Both the position numbers and the translations under genes were made by a program. The notes below the pieces were generated by a model that saw only the letters and a program-made list of their open reading frames with translations, made no database searches and had not been told where the DNA came from. Positions 36,006 through 44,611 of a DNA stretch of 64,000 bases are shown in pieces (position 1 is the first letter of the stretch; each line of letters begins with the position of its first letter). The DNA comes from Alphaproteobacteria bacterium (lineage in GTDB: Bacteria > Pseudomonadota > Alphaproteobacteria > ATCC43930 > CGMCC-115725): positions 50,010-114,009 of the forward strand of contig JASHOB010000158.1 in the NCBI GenBank assembly GCA_030041335.1, read 5' to 3'.

Positions 36006-36418
36006 TGTTCGACATCAAACACCATCACGCGGCGATGAGCGTGCCGAATTTGGAGGACTCTATCGGCTGGTATGAGCGCGTGCTCGGCTTCAAGCTCGAG
36101 CGGCGCTTTCATATTCCGGCGATACCCGCCGATTGCGCGATGCTGAAGCGCGACGGCCTGCGCATCGAGCTGTTTCATGTCGCCCGGGCGAAAGCGGCTG
36201 GCGAAGAACGTCGCCATCCCGACAGCGATGCCCAAACACACGGCAACAAGCATGCCGCGTTCGCCGTTCGCGACATCGCTCCGGTCGAGCGCGAACTCCG
36301 TGCCAGGGGCGCCGACATCGTGTTTGTCAAAAAACACGAGATGGGTGCCAACATCTTCATCCGCGACAATGCCGGCAATTTGATCGAGTTCGTCCAGCAG
36401 CCGGAGATGTGGAGCTGA
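36002..36418 (+). CDS. VOC family protein (glyoxalase/epimerase-like)
   Basis: 138 aa. The N-terminal strand is DIKHHHAAMSVPNLEDSIGW, with a run of three His, then YERVLGFKLERRF; the second half has HAAFAVRDIAPVE and ends NLIEFVQQPEM. One VOC unit, like glyoxalase I or methylmalonyl-CoA epimerase subunits that dimerise to bind a metal. Overlaps the previous gene by ATGA. In this operon it may isomerise a ring-fission or epoxide intermediate. Confidence 0.82.
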   Translation: MMFDIKHHHAAMSVPNLEDSIGWYERVLGFKLERRFHIPAIPADCAMLKRDGLRIELFHVARAKAAGEERRHPDSDAQTHGNKHAAFAVRDIAPVERELRARGADIVFVKKHEMGANIFIRDNAGNLIEFVQQPEMWS

Positions 36419-36423
36419 GCGCC

Positions 36424-36912
36424 ATGTCGACATCCTTCCGCCGCGTCGTCACCGGCCACAATTCCGAGGGCGAGGCCATCGTCAAGAGCGTCGATACGCT
36501 TTTGCCCACGCTTATTCCAAGCGGCGACGCCGAGTTCGCGCAAGTGTGGACCACGGAGGCAGTGCCGGCCGACAATAACGACGAGACCGACGGCGGATTG
36601 CGCGATGTCGGGCTGACGCTGCGTGGTGGCTCGGCGATTCGGGTGGTGGATATGCTGCCGGGCAAGCAGTCGCCGATGCACCGCACGCACTCGCTCGATT
36701 TCGGCATCGTCATGAGCGGTGAACTCGAGCTCGTGCTCGACAGCGGCACCGTGGAGCGCCTCAGAGCGGGGGATATCGTGGTGCAGCGCGGCACCAATCA
36801 CCTGTGGCGAAATCCCAGCGCCGACACGCCGGCTCGTGTCGTCTTTGTTTTGATTGAAGCGGCGCCCGTCAAGATCGGCACTCGCACCCTCGAGGAACGC
36901 CAACCGCACTAA
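36424..36912 (+). CDS. Cupin domain protein
   Basis: 162 aa. Cupin motif 1 appears as MHRTHSLDFGIVMSGELEL and motif 2 as AGDIVVQRGTNHLWRN, so His residues for a metal are present though the HxH form is HxxH. Small single-cupin proteins of this type include oxygenases and isomerases. It begins five bases after the VOC stop. An N-terminal extension (1-60) precedes the barrel. A cupin next to extradiol and Rieske genes is consistent with a dioxygenase or isomerase; not assigned further. Confidence 0.8.
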   Translation: MSTSFRRVVTGHNSEGEAIVKSVDTLLPTLIPSGDAEFAQVWTTEAVPADNNDETDGGLRDVGLTLRGGSAIRVVDMLPGKQSPMHRTHSLDFGIVMSGELELVLDSGTVERLRAGDIVVQRGTNHLWRNPSADTPARVVFVLIEAAPVKIGTRTLEERQPH

Positions 36913-36935
36913 GCGGGAACGTCGGCCGCCGGTTC

Positions 36936-36979
36936 ATAACATATAGTTAGATATCAAATAGATTGCAATTCGATGTTAT
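36936..36979. promoter_or_regulatory. AT-rich candidate operator ahead of the MarR gene
   Basis: ATAACAT at 36936-36942 and ATGTTAT at 36973-36979 form an inverted repeat around an AT-rich core containing GATATC and the palindrome ATTGCAAT (36962-36969). The 110-base gap here is the longest in the plus-strand cluster. It is a good place for MarR autoregulation and an internal promoter for the genes that follow. Confidence 0.4.
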
Positions 36980-37022
36980 CGGAGTAACGATTCCGGATAG
37001 TGGCCAGCGAATAAGGACGGTT

Positions 37023-37580
37023 ATGGCGAGTCTTGGCAAGAGTGACGCCGCGGCGACCCTCCCCTTGGCGAGAAGTCTCGGCTACCACCTGCGCACGCTC
37101 ACTGAGACTTGGAGCGTCCTGTTACAGCGCCGGCTCGGGCCGCTCGGCGGCACTTTTCCGCAGTGGCGATACTTGCGCGAGCTGTGGGAGGAAGACGGGT
37201 TGACCCAACGCGAATTAAGCGACCGGGTCGGTCGTCAAGCGGCAACCACCGTGACGGCGCTGCGCGTCTTGCGGCGAAGCGGACTCATCAAGATCGTCAC
37301 GGCGAAGGAAGATCGGCGCAAGCGGCGCGTATTCCTCACCGAGAAGGGGCGAGCGCTCAACAAGACCATGACGCCGACGATTATCGCGATTGAAGCCGCG
37401 GTGCTGCGCGACGTCGACGACGCCGATATCGCCGCCTTCAAGAGCACGCTGGCGTCGATGCAGCAAAACATCGACGACGCGATTCTCAACCAGAACCGTG
37501 TTGCGCGAACCCGGCTCTGGCAATTGATGAAAGAGGCACGGCAGGAACCGGTGCGCCGTCAGGCCAGGCGGCGGGCATGA
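37023..37580 (+). CDS. MarR family transcriptional regulator
   Basis: 185 aa from ATG 37023 with AAGGA upstream. The winged-helix region is LTQRELSDRVGRQAATTVTALRVLRRSGLIK (about 60-92), and the wing carries EDRRKRRVFLTEKGR. MarR proteins are dimeric repressors released by phenolic or aromatic ligands. Its C-terminus overlaps the SDR start in ATGA, so it is the first gene of the second half of the cluster and probably regulates itself and the downstream oxygenases. An AT-rich inverted repeat lies just upstream. Confidence 0.9.
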   Translation: MASLGKSDAAATLPLARSLGYHLRTLTETWSVLLQRRLGPLGGTFPQWRYLRELWEEDGLTQRELSDRVGRQAATTVTALRVLRRSGLIKIVTAKEDRRKRRVFLTEKGRALNKTMTPTIIAIEAAVLRDVDDADIAAFKSTLASMQQNIDDAILNQNRVARTRLWQLMKEARQEPVRRQARRRA

Positions 37581-38356
37581 CGCAAAACGAATTCGCAGGG
37601 AAAGTCGCTCTAGTTACCGGCGCCGGCGCCGGTATCGGCCGTTCGATCGCGCTCGAGTGGTCGGCGCGCGGCGGTGTCGTGATCGTCACCGACATCGACC
37701 CCGCCGCGGCAGACAGCGTCGCCGCGGAGATCGGCGGCAGCGCGCACGCGATGAAGCTCGACGTCAAGGATCGCCAAGCGATTCACGATGCAGTCGCGAC
37801 TTCGGTGCAGGTCGCGGGCGGCCTTGATGCGCTTTTCAACGTTGCTGGAATCAACATTCCGCGCAATATCGAGGAGATGGCGGAGGACGAGTGGTATGCG
37901 GTGCTCGACACCAATCTCACCTCGATCTACCGCACGTGCAAGCGCGCGCTTCCCGAGATGCGCAAGCGCGGCGGCGGCGCCATCGTCAATATCGCCTCGG
38001 TCGCGGGTATCCTCGCCGAAAACCGTTGCGGCGCCTATAGCGCTTCGAAAGGCGGCGTGATGCTGCTGACGCGCAACCTGGCGATGGATTTCGCCAAGGA
38101 CAATATCCGCGTCAACGCGGTGTGCCCTGGCTCGACGCGCACGCCCCGCCTCGAGAAATACTGGCAAAGATCGCCGACCGGAAAGAGCGAGATCGCGGTG
38201 CTTGCGCCGATGCGGCGCTCGGCCGAGCCGGAAGAGATCGCTCGGCCGGCGATTTTTCTCGCCTCGTCCGACGCCTCGTACATCACCGGCGCCAGCCTCG
38301 TGGTCGATGGCGGCCTCAGCGCCGGAATCAATGTGCCGACCTTCGAAAGGATGTAG
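37577..38356 (+). CDS. Short-chain dehydrogenase/reductase
   Basis: 259 aa. The cofactor loop TGAGAGIGRS, NVAGINIP, the active-site Tyr154-x3-Lys158 (YSASK) and the terminal VVDGGLSAG are intact. A classical FabG-like SDR, probably oxidising an alcohol or cis-diol of this pathway with NAD(P). It is two bases ahead of the Rieske alpha gene and could act as the diol dehydrogenase that follows ring dihydroxylation; that is a positional inference. Confidence 0.9.
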   Translation: MTQNEFAGKVALVTGAGAGIGRSIALEWSARGGVVIVTDIDPAAADSVAAEIGGSAHAMKLDVKDRQAIHDAVATSVQVAGGLDALFNVAGINIPRNIEEMAEDEWYAVLDTNLTSIYRTCKRALPEMRKRGGGAIVNIASVAGILAENRCGAYSASKGGVMLLTRNLAMDFAKDNIRVNAVCPGSTRTPRLEKYWQRSPTGKSEIAVLAPMRRSAEPEEIARPAIFLASSDASYITGASLVVDGGLSAGINVPTFERM

Positions 38357-38358
38357 CG

Positions 38359-39531
38359 ATGCGCAACCACAGCGCACTTGATCTTCGCTGGCCTGCGAAA
38401 TTCAACGAAATACCGAAGGAGGTCTTTCATCGCGCCGACGTCTTCAAGCTGGAGCTCGAGCGCATCTTCCACGGTTGCGAATGGCATCCGGTCGCGCATT
38501 CGGGCGAGATTCCGGCGCGCGGCGACCTGAAGACCGGCTATGTCGGCGCCGTGCCGGTGCTGATCATACACGGCGATGATGGTGTCATACGCGTGTTCCA
38601 GAATTCCTGCGCCCATCGCGGCACCCAGCTCAAGACTTGCGCGCGCGGCAAGGCGGACAAAATCGAATGTCCCTACCACCGCTGGACCTTCAGCAACCGC
38701 GGCGAGCTGATCGGCGTGCCGGGCATTGGTGATTTTCCCAAGGACTTCCGCAAGGAGGATTACGGGCTGCGCGTGCTGCGCTCCGCCGAAATATGCGGCC
38801 TTGTCTTCGTCACCTTGAGCGAGGAAACGCCGGCACTTGACGAATACCTCGACGACACGGTGGAACATATCGCCCGCGCCATGGGCGGCGACGGCCGGTT
38901 GAAGCTGTTGGGCTATCAGAAGGTTGCGTTCGCCAGCAACTGGAAGGAATACAGCGACAACGAGGGCTATCACGGTCCGCTGCTTCACGCAGCGTTCCGC
39001 ATGCTCAAATTCGCGCAAGGGCAGGGCGTGCAGTTTATGACCCCGCACGCTCACAAGGTGAACAGCGCTTCGCTGTCCGTGCCGGACCCGAATTTCATAG
39101 AGGACCGCTCGGTGGTCGAGGGGCGCGATCCCAGACTGCCGCCCCACAACATCGTCGTCAGCCTGTTTCCGGTGACGATCATTACCCGCAATCTCGATGT
39201 CATCAGCATCCGCTATGCGACGCCGATCTCGCCCGACGAGACCGAAGTGCATTACGCTTATTTTGCTCATGCCGACGATGATGCCGACCTCGTCGAGCAC
39301 CGCATCCGCCAAGCCTCGAATCTGATCGGGCCGAGCGGTTTCATTTCGTTAGAGGACGGCGCCGTGTTCAACCGCCTGCATGTCGGCTCGCACAGTGACG
39401 GCAACGTCGCTTTCCAAAAGGGCGTGCGTGGGCCTATTGAGGCGCCCTACGTCCTCGATAAGGGCGACGAGGCCGGCAATCTCATCCGCTGGGAACATTA
39501 CCGCGAGACGATGGGGTTTGCGCGTGATTGA
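38359..39531 (+). CDS. Rieske ring-hydroxylating dioxygenase, alpha subunit (with beta partner)
   Basis: 390 aa from ATG 38359. The Rieske centre is Cys84-x-His86-x17-Cys104-x2-His107 (CAHRGTQL...CPYHRW). The mononuclear iron ligands can be seen in SDNEGYHGPLLH. Shorter than typical naphthalene-type alpha subunits (about 450), but of the same class, which inserts both atoms of O2 into an aromatic ring. Its stop lies inside the beta subunit gene (8-bp overlap), so the pair makes an alpha-n beta-n oxygenase. Electron-transfer partners are not adjacent. Confidence 0.92.
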   Translation: MRNHSALDLRWPAKFNEIPKEVFHRADVFKLELERIFHGCEWHPVAHSGEIPARGDLKTGYVGAVPVLIIHGDDGVIRVFQNSCAHRGTQLKTCARGKADKIECPYHRWTFSNRGELIGVPGIGDFPKDFRKEDYGLRVLRSAEICGLVFVTLSEETPALDEYLDDTVEHIARAMGGDGRLKLLGYQKVAFASNWKEYSDNEGYHGPLLHAAFRMLKFAQGQGVQFMTPHAHKVNSASLSVPDPNFIEDRSVVEGRDPRLPPHNIVVSLFPVTIITRNLDVISIRYATPISPDETEVHYAYFAHADDDADLVEHRIRQASNLIGPSGFISLEDGAVFNRLHVGSHSDGNVAFQKGVRGPIEAPYVLDKGDEAGNLIRWEHYRETMGFARD

Positions 39532-40003
39532 CGCTCAAACGCTTGTCCGCATCGACGCCCTGCAGCAACGCTACGCGCGTGCGCTCGACACGCGCGACAT
39601 GGCGGGGTGGGCCGGCTGTTTCAGCGAGAACGGCAGCTATATCTGCATCGCGCGCGAGAATATTGAGCAGGATCTCCCGGTCGCGCTCATGATGGACGAC
39701 AGTCTCGCCCGGATTCACGATCGGGTGACATACATCGCCAAGGTTTGGGCCGGCACGTTCGAGGATTATCAGACCCGCCATTTTGTGCAGCGCATCGACT
39801 GTGCGCCGCACGGCGACGGCCTGATCACGGTGGAAAGCAATTTCATGGTCGCCTACACCACCACCCGCGGCCGCTCCGAAATCCTGGTCGCCGGCACCTA
39901 CGAGGACGCGATCGAGCTTGGTCCGGCCGATGCCCGATTTCGTTCCAAGAAGGCGGTTCTCGATACCGCCACCACGCCGCGTTATCTGGTCTATCCCGTC
40001 TAG
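39524..40003 (+). CDS. Aromatic ring-hydroxylating dioxygenase beta subunit
   Basis: 159 aa from GTG 39524, eight bases inside the alpha subunit gene. The SnoaL-like fold has YARALDTRDMAGWAGCFSENG, DRVTYIAKVWAG and RHFVQRI, which match the beta subunit pattern (length in the family about 160-180). It provides structural support to the alpha trimer. Without the GTG the frame would extend upstream into alpha coding sequence with a non-family leader. Confidence 0.88.
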   Translation: MIDAQTLVRIDALQQRYARALDTRDMAGWAGCFSENGSYICIARENIEQDLPVALMMDDSLARIHDRVTYIAKVWAGTFEDYQTRHFVQRIDCAPHGDGLITVESNFMVAYTTTRGRSEILVAGTYEDAIELGPADARFRSKKAVLDTATTPRYLVYPV

Positions 40004-40015
40004 GGAGGCGGAATC

Positions 40016-41131
40016 ATGTCCACCCTCTGTCTCAGTCCCAATGGCGTCGATGTCTATCACGTCGAGCAGCCGCCCGCCGACGTGCTGGTCGCGACCGTCG
40101 ACGGCGTCGCGCGGGTCAGGCGCGATGGCGGTCGCTGGCATGTGCAGGCCGCCGGCCTAAAGGGCCTGCATGTCAGCTCGCTGATGCGCGATCCGCGCGG
40201 GCACCTCTTTGCCGGCATCCACGGTGTCGGCCTATACCGCTCGCGCGACGACGGCGCGCACTGGGAGCTGGCGCGCAACGGCATCACCGAGGATCACGTC
40301 TTTTCGCTCGCTTGCCGCGAAACCAGGTCGGGCGTCGAGCTCTATGCCGGGACCGAGCCGGCCCATCTTTATCGCAGTATCGACGATGGCGAGCATTGGC
40401 AGGAGCTGTTCGGAGTCCGCGACGTCGCCAGCGTCGCGAAATGGAACTTCCCAGCGCCGCCCTTCGAGCCGCACGTGAAGCATGTCGCCTTCGATCCGCG
40501 CGACGAGCGTGTCCTCTATGCATGTGTCGAGCAGGGAGCGCTGTTGAAGAGCGAGGACGGTGGCAGGACGTTCCGCGACCTGCCGTTCCAGGACAAGAGC
40601 TACGTCCTCAACAAGGATACGCACCGGGTGATCGTCAATCCGCGCGATCCCGACGAGATCTTCCTGCCCGGCGGCGACGGCATTGCCACCAGTCGCGACG
40701 CCGGCAAGACCTGGCGCCATCTCACCACACCGGAGATGCGCGTCTCCTATCCCGACCATTTCTATGTCTCGCCCGAGGAAGAGGGTGTGCTCTACGCCGC
40801 GGGGGGTGGCGATCCGCCGAATATCTGGCGTGAAACCGGCGACGCGCGCTCGGCCATCGTCGTCAGCCGCGACAACGGCGAAAGCTGGACGCAGATCGGC
40901 GAGGGATTGCCCGCGCAACTGCCCGGCAATATCGAGGCGGTGACAATGGCGCAGTGGCCGGGCGCCTTCGGTTTCGTCGCCGGCACCACCGACGGCGACA
41001 TCTTCGCGAGCTTCGAGAACGGCCGGAACTGGCGGCTGGTCGCAAGCGGCCTGGCGGCGGTGTCGAAATGTGTCCATGCCCGCAACCTGGCGATGGGCCG
41101 TGCCAAGGTTCGTGAAAGAACGAGTGCCTAG
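40016..41131 (+). CDS. BNR/Asp-box beta-propeller protein
   Basis: 371 aa. Six Asp-box repeats S-x-D/E-x-G-x-x-W/F are seen near residues 75 (SRDDGAHW), 120 (SIDDGEHW), 178 (SEDGGRTF), 225 (SRDAGKTW), 283 (SRDNGESW) and 331 (SFENGRNW). That is a six- or seven-bladed propeller as in sialidases and sortilin, yet there is no signal peptide, so it is cytoplasmic. No catalytic sialidase residues could be placed. It sits between Rieske genes in an unbroken operon, with GGGAGG upstream. A photosystem-assembly-like or scaffold role is possible; the actual job is unknown. Confidence 0.85.
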   Translation: MSTLCLSPNGVDVYHVEQPPADVLVATVDGVARVRRDGGRWHVQAAGLKGLHVSSLMRDPRGHLFAGIHGVGLYRSRDDGAHWELARNGITEDHVFSLACRETRSGVELYAGTEPAHLYRSIDDGEHWQELFGVRDVASVAKWNFPAPPFEPHVKHVAFDPRDERVLYACVEQGALLKSEDGGRTFRDLPFQDKSYVLNKDTHRVIVNPRDPDEIFLPGGDGIATSRDAGKTWRHLTTPEMRVSYPDHFYVSPEEEGVLYAAGGGDPPNIWRETGDARSAIVVSRDNGESWTQIGEGLPAQLPGNIEAVTMAQWPGAFGFVAGTTDGDIFASFENGRNWRLVASGLAAVSKCVHARNLAMGRAKVRERTSA

Positions 41132-41146
41132 AGAGAGGAACGTTTC

Positions 41147-42538
41147 ATGTTGACGCGCGAGATGAACGAACGCCTGACCCGGGTCGGACCCGGGACACCA
41201 TGCGGCGAGCTGCTGCGCCGCTACTGGCACCCGATCTATCCCGAGGCCAGGCTCGCCGACAATCCGGTCGCAAAAGTGCGCATCCTGTGCGAAGACCTGG
41301 TGCTGTTCCGCGACCGCGGCGGCGGGCTCGGCCTGGTGCAGGAACGCTGCCCGCACCGCATGACCAGTCTCGCCGTGGGCATTCCCGAGGCCGAAGGTAT
41401 TCGTTGCTGCTATCACGGCTGGCTGTTCAACGCCGAAGGCAAGTGTCTCGAGCAGCCGCTCGAGCCCGGCGGCACCAGCTTCAAGGACAAAGTCAGCATC
41501 AAGGCCTATCCCGTGCAGGCGTTGGGCGGCTTGGTCTGGGCCTATCTCGGGCCTAAGCCGGCGCCGTTGCTGCCGCGCTGGGATTTGTTCGTCCGCCCGC
41601 ACGGCTTTCGCCAGATGGTCGGGCATCAGTTGCCGTGCAATTGGCTGCAATGCATGGAGAATCGCGGCGATCTCGGCCATGCGGTCTATTTGCACGGCCG
41701 CCTGTTCCAATACGCGCTCGAGCGCGAGGGGCGTCTAACTGACGACCCGAAGGCACGCTACAACGCCATGGTGAAGACGCAGGCGGAAGCATTGGCGCGG
41801 GGCGTGACCACCAAATACCGGCCGATCTACAACAAATATGGCTTTACCAAGGGCATGCTGAACAGCGACCAGAGCGAGGACACCCGGTCCTGGAGCGTTG
41901 GCGTCAACCCGATCCTGTTCCCATATCTGCTGGCGTTCGGCCCCGAGGCCGGCGACAAGCGCATCCGAAAATCCTACCAGTTCGGCGTGCCAGTCGACGA
42001 CACGCACACCTGGCACGTCAATTATTTCTGCTATGTCGTGCCGGAGGAGATTGCGATCCCGCATCAGGACTCGGTACCCTATGCCGAGGTACCTCTCCAG
42101 AAGCCAAACGGCGAGTACAGACTCGACTATGTCTTGGGGCAGGACATGGTCGCCTGGGCGGAGCAGGGCGAGATCACCGACCGCACGCAGGAACACCTGG
42201 GTGCCAGCGACGCGCTGGTAGTCGCCTACCGCAATCTGCTGCGCGAGCAGATCGATCTGGTTGAGGCCGGACAAGAACCGATGAACGTGTTCCGCGATGC
42301 GGCAGAGATCGACAGTCCGGAGTTGCGAATCGCCGGCAACGACACCGGCGGTGCGCCGATGCGCGCGACAATGCTGGGTGCGTCGATCGGCTATCGGGAG
42401 AACTATCATAAGCTGTCGAAGGGCGGCTGGCCCTACATCGACGACGACGCCGACCGGTTTTGCCCGGACCGGGAAGTCATCCTCGAGCTGTTCCGCAAGG
42501 TTGAGGATCTGAACGCGCGGCAGAAGGAAAAGGTGTGA
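41147..42538 (+). CDS. Rieske oxygenase alpha subunit (phthalate dioxygenase-like)
   Basis: 463 aa. The Rieske centre is Cys68-x-His70-x16-Cys87-x2-His90 (CPHRMTSL...CCYHGW). A mononuclear iron site follows in ENRGDLGHAVYLH. The start TREMNERLTRVGPGTPCGELLRRYWHP is typical of phthalate 4,5-dioxygenase-type group I oxygenases, which need no beta subunit. The bases between the propeller and this gene (15) hold a GAGAGGAA ribosome site. One of four alpha subunits in this cluster. Confidence 0.9.
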   Translation: MLTREMNERLTRVGPGTPCGELLRRYWHPIYPEARLADNPVAKVRILCEDLVLFRDRGGGLGLVQERCPHRMTSLAVGIPEAEGIRCCYHGWLFNAEGKCLEQPLEPGGTSFKDKVSIKAYPVQALGGLVWAYLGPKPAPLLPRWDLFVRPHGFRQMVGHQLPCNWLQCMENRGDLGHAVYLHGRLFQYALEREGRLTDDPKARYNAMVKTQAEALARGVTTKYRPIYNKYGFTKGMLNSDQSEDTRSWSVGVNPILFPYLLAFGPEAGDKRIRKSYQFGVPVDDTHTWHVNYFCYVVPEEIAIPHQDSVPYAEVPLQKPNGEYRLDYVLGQDMVAWAEQGEITDRTQEHLGASDALVVAYRNLLREQIDLVEAGQEPMNVFRDAAEIDSPELRIAGNDTGGAPMRATMLGASIGYRENYHKLSKGGWPYIDDDADRFCPDREVILELFRKVEDLNARQKEKV

Positions 42539-42548
42539 GCACCCGAGC

Positions 42549-43376
42549 GTGCCCGTGACGCGCCGCAAACTAGGCCGCACCGGCTCGTCGGTGCCGGAAA
42601 TCGGCTTCGGCTGCGGTCCGACCGCCGGCCTTATGGTGAGTGGCACGTTGACCGAGCGGTGCCAGGCGGTGGCGCGGGCGCTCGCGCTCGGCATTGACTA
42701 TTTCGACACCGCGCCGGTCTACGGCGACACGGCATCGGAGGCGCATCTCGGCGAGACGCTGCGTGCCCTTGGCGCCACGCCGACAATCGCCACCAAGGTC
42801 GCCCTTGAGGCAGATGATTTTGGTGATATCGGTGGCGGTGTCGTCCGCTCGGTTGAGGCCAGCACCGAGCGAATCGGCCAACAGATCACGCTCATTCAAC
42901 TTCACAATCGCGTGGGCGTCAGGCGCGCGAGCAAAGCGGCATATGGCAGCGGCGCGCTGTTGACGGTTGACGACGTATTGGGCAAAGGCGGCGTCATCGA
43001 AGCGTTCAACGCCTTGAGGCACCGGGGCCTCGTGCGGTTCTTCGGCTGCTCGGCCTATGGTGGCGACCCGGCGGCGGTTGCGCGGCTTATCGACAGCGGC
43101 GCCTTCGACACCATCACCGTCAATTACAGCCTGCTCAACCGCACGGCTTGGGAACCGGACGAGACGGTGGCCCGGAACTATGACGGCGGGGGAAAACGCG
43201 CGGCCGCGGCCGGGATGGGGATCATCGGCCTGCGCATCCTCGAAGGCGGCGCGTTGGCGGATCGGGCGGCTGCGGCGGTGCGCTTTGCGTTGTCGAACAA
43301 GGATTTGTCGACGGTGTTGATCGGGTTTTCCGACATCGCGCAGATCGAAGCGGCTGCCGGATATAACGGCCGGTGA
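42549..43376 (+). CDS. Aldo/keto reductase family protein
   Basis: 275 aa from GTG 42549. The family catalytic tetrad is visible: Asp in YFDTAPVYGD, Tyr in that same segment, Lys in IATKV and His in IQLHNRVGV. The barrel ends with KDLSTVLIGFSDIAQIEAAA. It uses NAD(P)H to reduce carbonyls, or runs the reverse. It lies 10 bases after the Rieske gene and overlaps the binding-protein gene in GTGA. Likely acts on an aldehyde or ketone from the oxygenases. Confidence 0.88.
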   Translation: MPVTRRKLGRTGSSVPEIGFGCGPTAGLMVSGTLTERCQAVARALALGIDYFDTAPVYGDTASEAHLGETLRALGATPTIATKVALEADDFGDIGGGVVRSVEASTERIGQQITLIQLHNRVGVRRASKAAYGSGALLTVDDVLGKGGVIEAFNALRHRGLVRFFGCSAYGGDPAAVARLIDSGAFDTITVNYSLLNRTAWEPDETVARNYDGGGKRAAAAGMGIIGLRILEGGALADRAAAAVRFALSNKDLSTVLIGFSDIAQIEAAAGYNGR

Positions 43377-44593
43377 ACAAGCGGGAGATGCGCTTCACCA
43401 TGAAGACGTTTCTTGTCGCCTTGGCGACATTCTTCATCGCGGCGACGGCGTCGGGCGCCGAGAAATCCATCACGATCGGCGTGCTCACCGACTTGACCAG
43501 CTTTGCCTCACGCAGCGCCGGACAGGGCTCGGTCGATGCCGTCAGGATCGCGGTCTCGGACTTCGGCGGCATGGTACTCGGTAAGCCGATCGAGGTGGTG
43601 TTTGCCGACATGCAGTCGAAGCCCGATCTCGCGGTCGAGATCGCGCGGCGCTGGTATGAACGTGAGAATGTCGACCTCATCGTGGATGTGCCGAACTCGG
43701 CCGGGGCGCTGGCGATCCGCGGCCTCGCCACCGCCAGCAAGCGCGTCTTTATGCCGACGATCGCCGCGAGCGCGGCCATCACCGGCAAGGGCTGCTCGCC
43801 CTACACCATCCACTGGGTCGTGAACAGCACCGCGATTGCGCGCGCCTTCGTCAACGCATTGAGCGGGGACGGCGCCAAGACCTGGTTCCTGCTGATGCCC
43901 GACTATGCTATCGGCAAGGCATTCGCGGCGGACGCGCAACGCAACATCGAGAGTGTCGGCGGCAAGGTCGTCGACACCGTGTACTTTCCCGTGAACGGTG
44001 GCGATTTCAGCCAATTCGTGTTGCGCGCGCAAGCGTCGGGCGCGGACGCGATCGCCACCGGCGCGATCGGCACCGATCTCTCCAACCTGATCAGGCAGGC
44101 GCGCGAATTCGGCGTGTTGCCGTCCTCAAAGCAGCGCCTTGCCGCGTTTGTTATCACCGTGTCCGAGATCCGCGGCACCGGTCTCGACACGATGCAAGGC
44201 GTCTGGGCGATGCAGGATTTCTACTGGGACCAAAATGCCGACACCCGGGTCTTCGCGAAAAAATTCTTCGCCATAGAGCACCGTATGCCGGACTTCACCC
44301 ATGCCGGCAATTATTCGGCCGTGATGGCCTATCTCAACGCGGTAAAGGCGACAGGCACAGGTGATGCGGCTGCCGTGGTGGCGCGTCTGAAGCATGGCAC
44401 GGTCTCGCGCTTCGGCGTGCCATCGACAATCCGGGCTGACGGCCGCGCCATCTTCAATGTCGAGCTCTATCGCGTGAAGTCGGCGGCGGAATCGAAGGGG
44501 CCGTGGGACGTGCTAAAACCGGTGAAAACAATCGACGCGGGCAAGATCTTCGATCCGATCAGTCCGCAATGCGGCCTCGGGGATGCAAAATAG
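43373..44593 (+). CDS. Orphan LivK-type substrate-binding protein in the oxygenase cluster
   Basis: 406 aa from GTG 43373, which overlaps the reductase stop; ATG 43388 and 43400 are alternatives, the last giving a compact signal peptide MKTFLVALATFFIAATASGA. The mature part is a type I binding-protein fold with ITIGVLTDLTSFASRS and the ligand-lobe TPYTIHW-like region. Its operon has no permease or ATPase, so it may serve one of the two Liv systems of this window. Cells use many binding proteins with one permease set, which would link this catabolic operon to uptake. Confidence 0.85.
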   Translation: MNKREMRFTMKTFLVALATFFIAATASGAEKSITIGVLTDLTSFASRSAGQGSVDAVRIAVSDFGGMVLGKPIEVVFADMQSKPDLAVEIARRWYERENVDLIVDVPNSAGALAIRGLATASKRVFMPTIAASAAITGKGCSPYTIHWVVNSTAIARAFVNALSGDGAKTWFLLMPDYAIGKAFAADAQRNIESVGGKVVDTVYFPVNGGDFSQFVLRAQASGADAIATGAIGTDLSNLIRQAREFGVLPSSKQRLAAFVITVSEIRGTGLDTMQGVWAMQDFYWDQNADTRVFAKKFFAIEHRMPDFTHAGNYSAVMAYLNAVKATGTGDAAAVVARLKHGTVSRFGVPSTIRADGRAIFNVELYRVKSAAESKGPWDVLKPVKTIDAGKIFDPISPQCGLGDAK

Positions 44594-44611
44594 GCCGAGG
44601 GAGGGCGAGCC

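Noticed and set aside
40232..41710. A 492-residue minus-strand frame across the propeller and Rieske genes
   Set aside because: Antisense shadow; both plus-strand genes have clear motifs.
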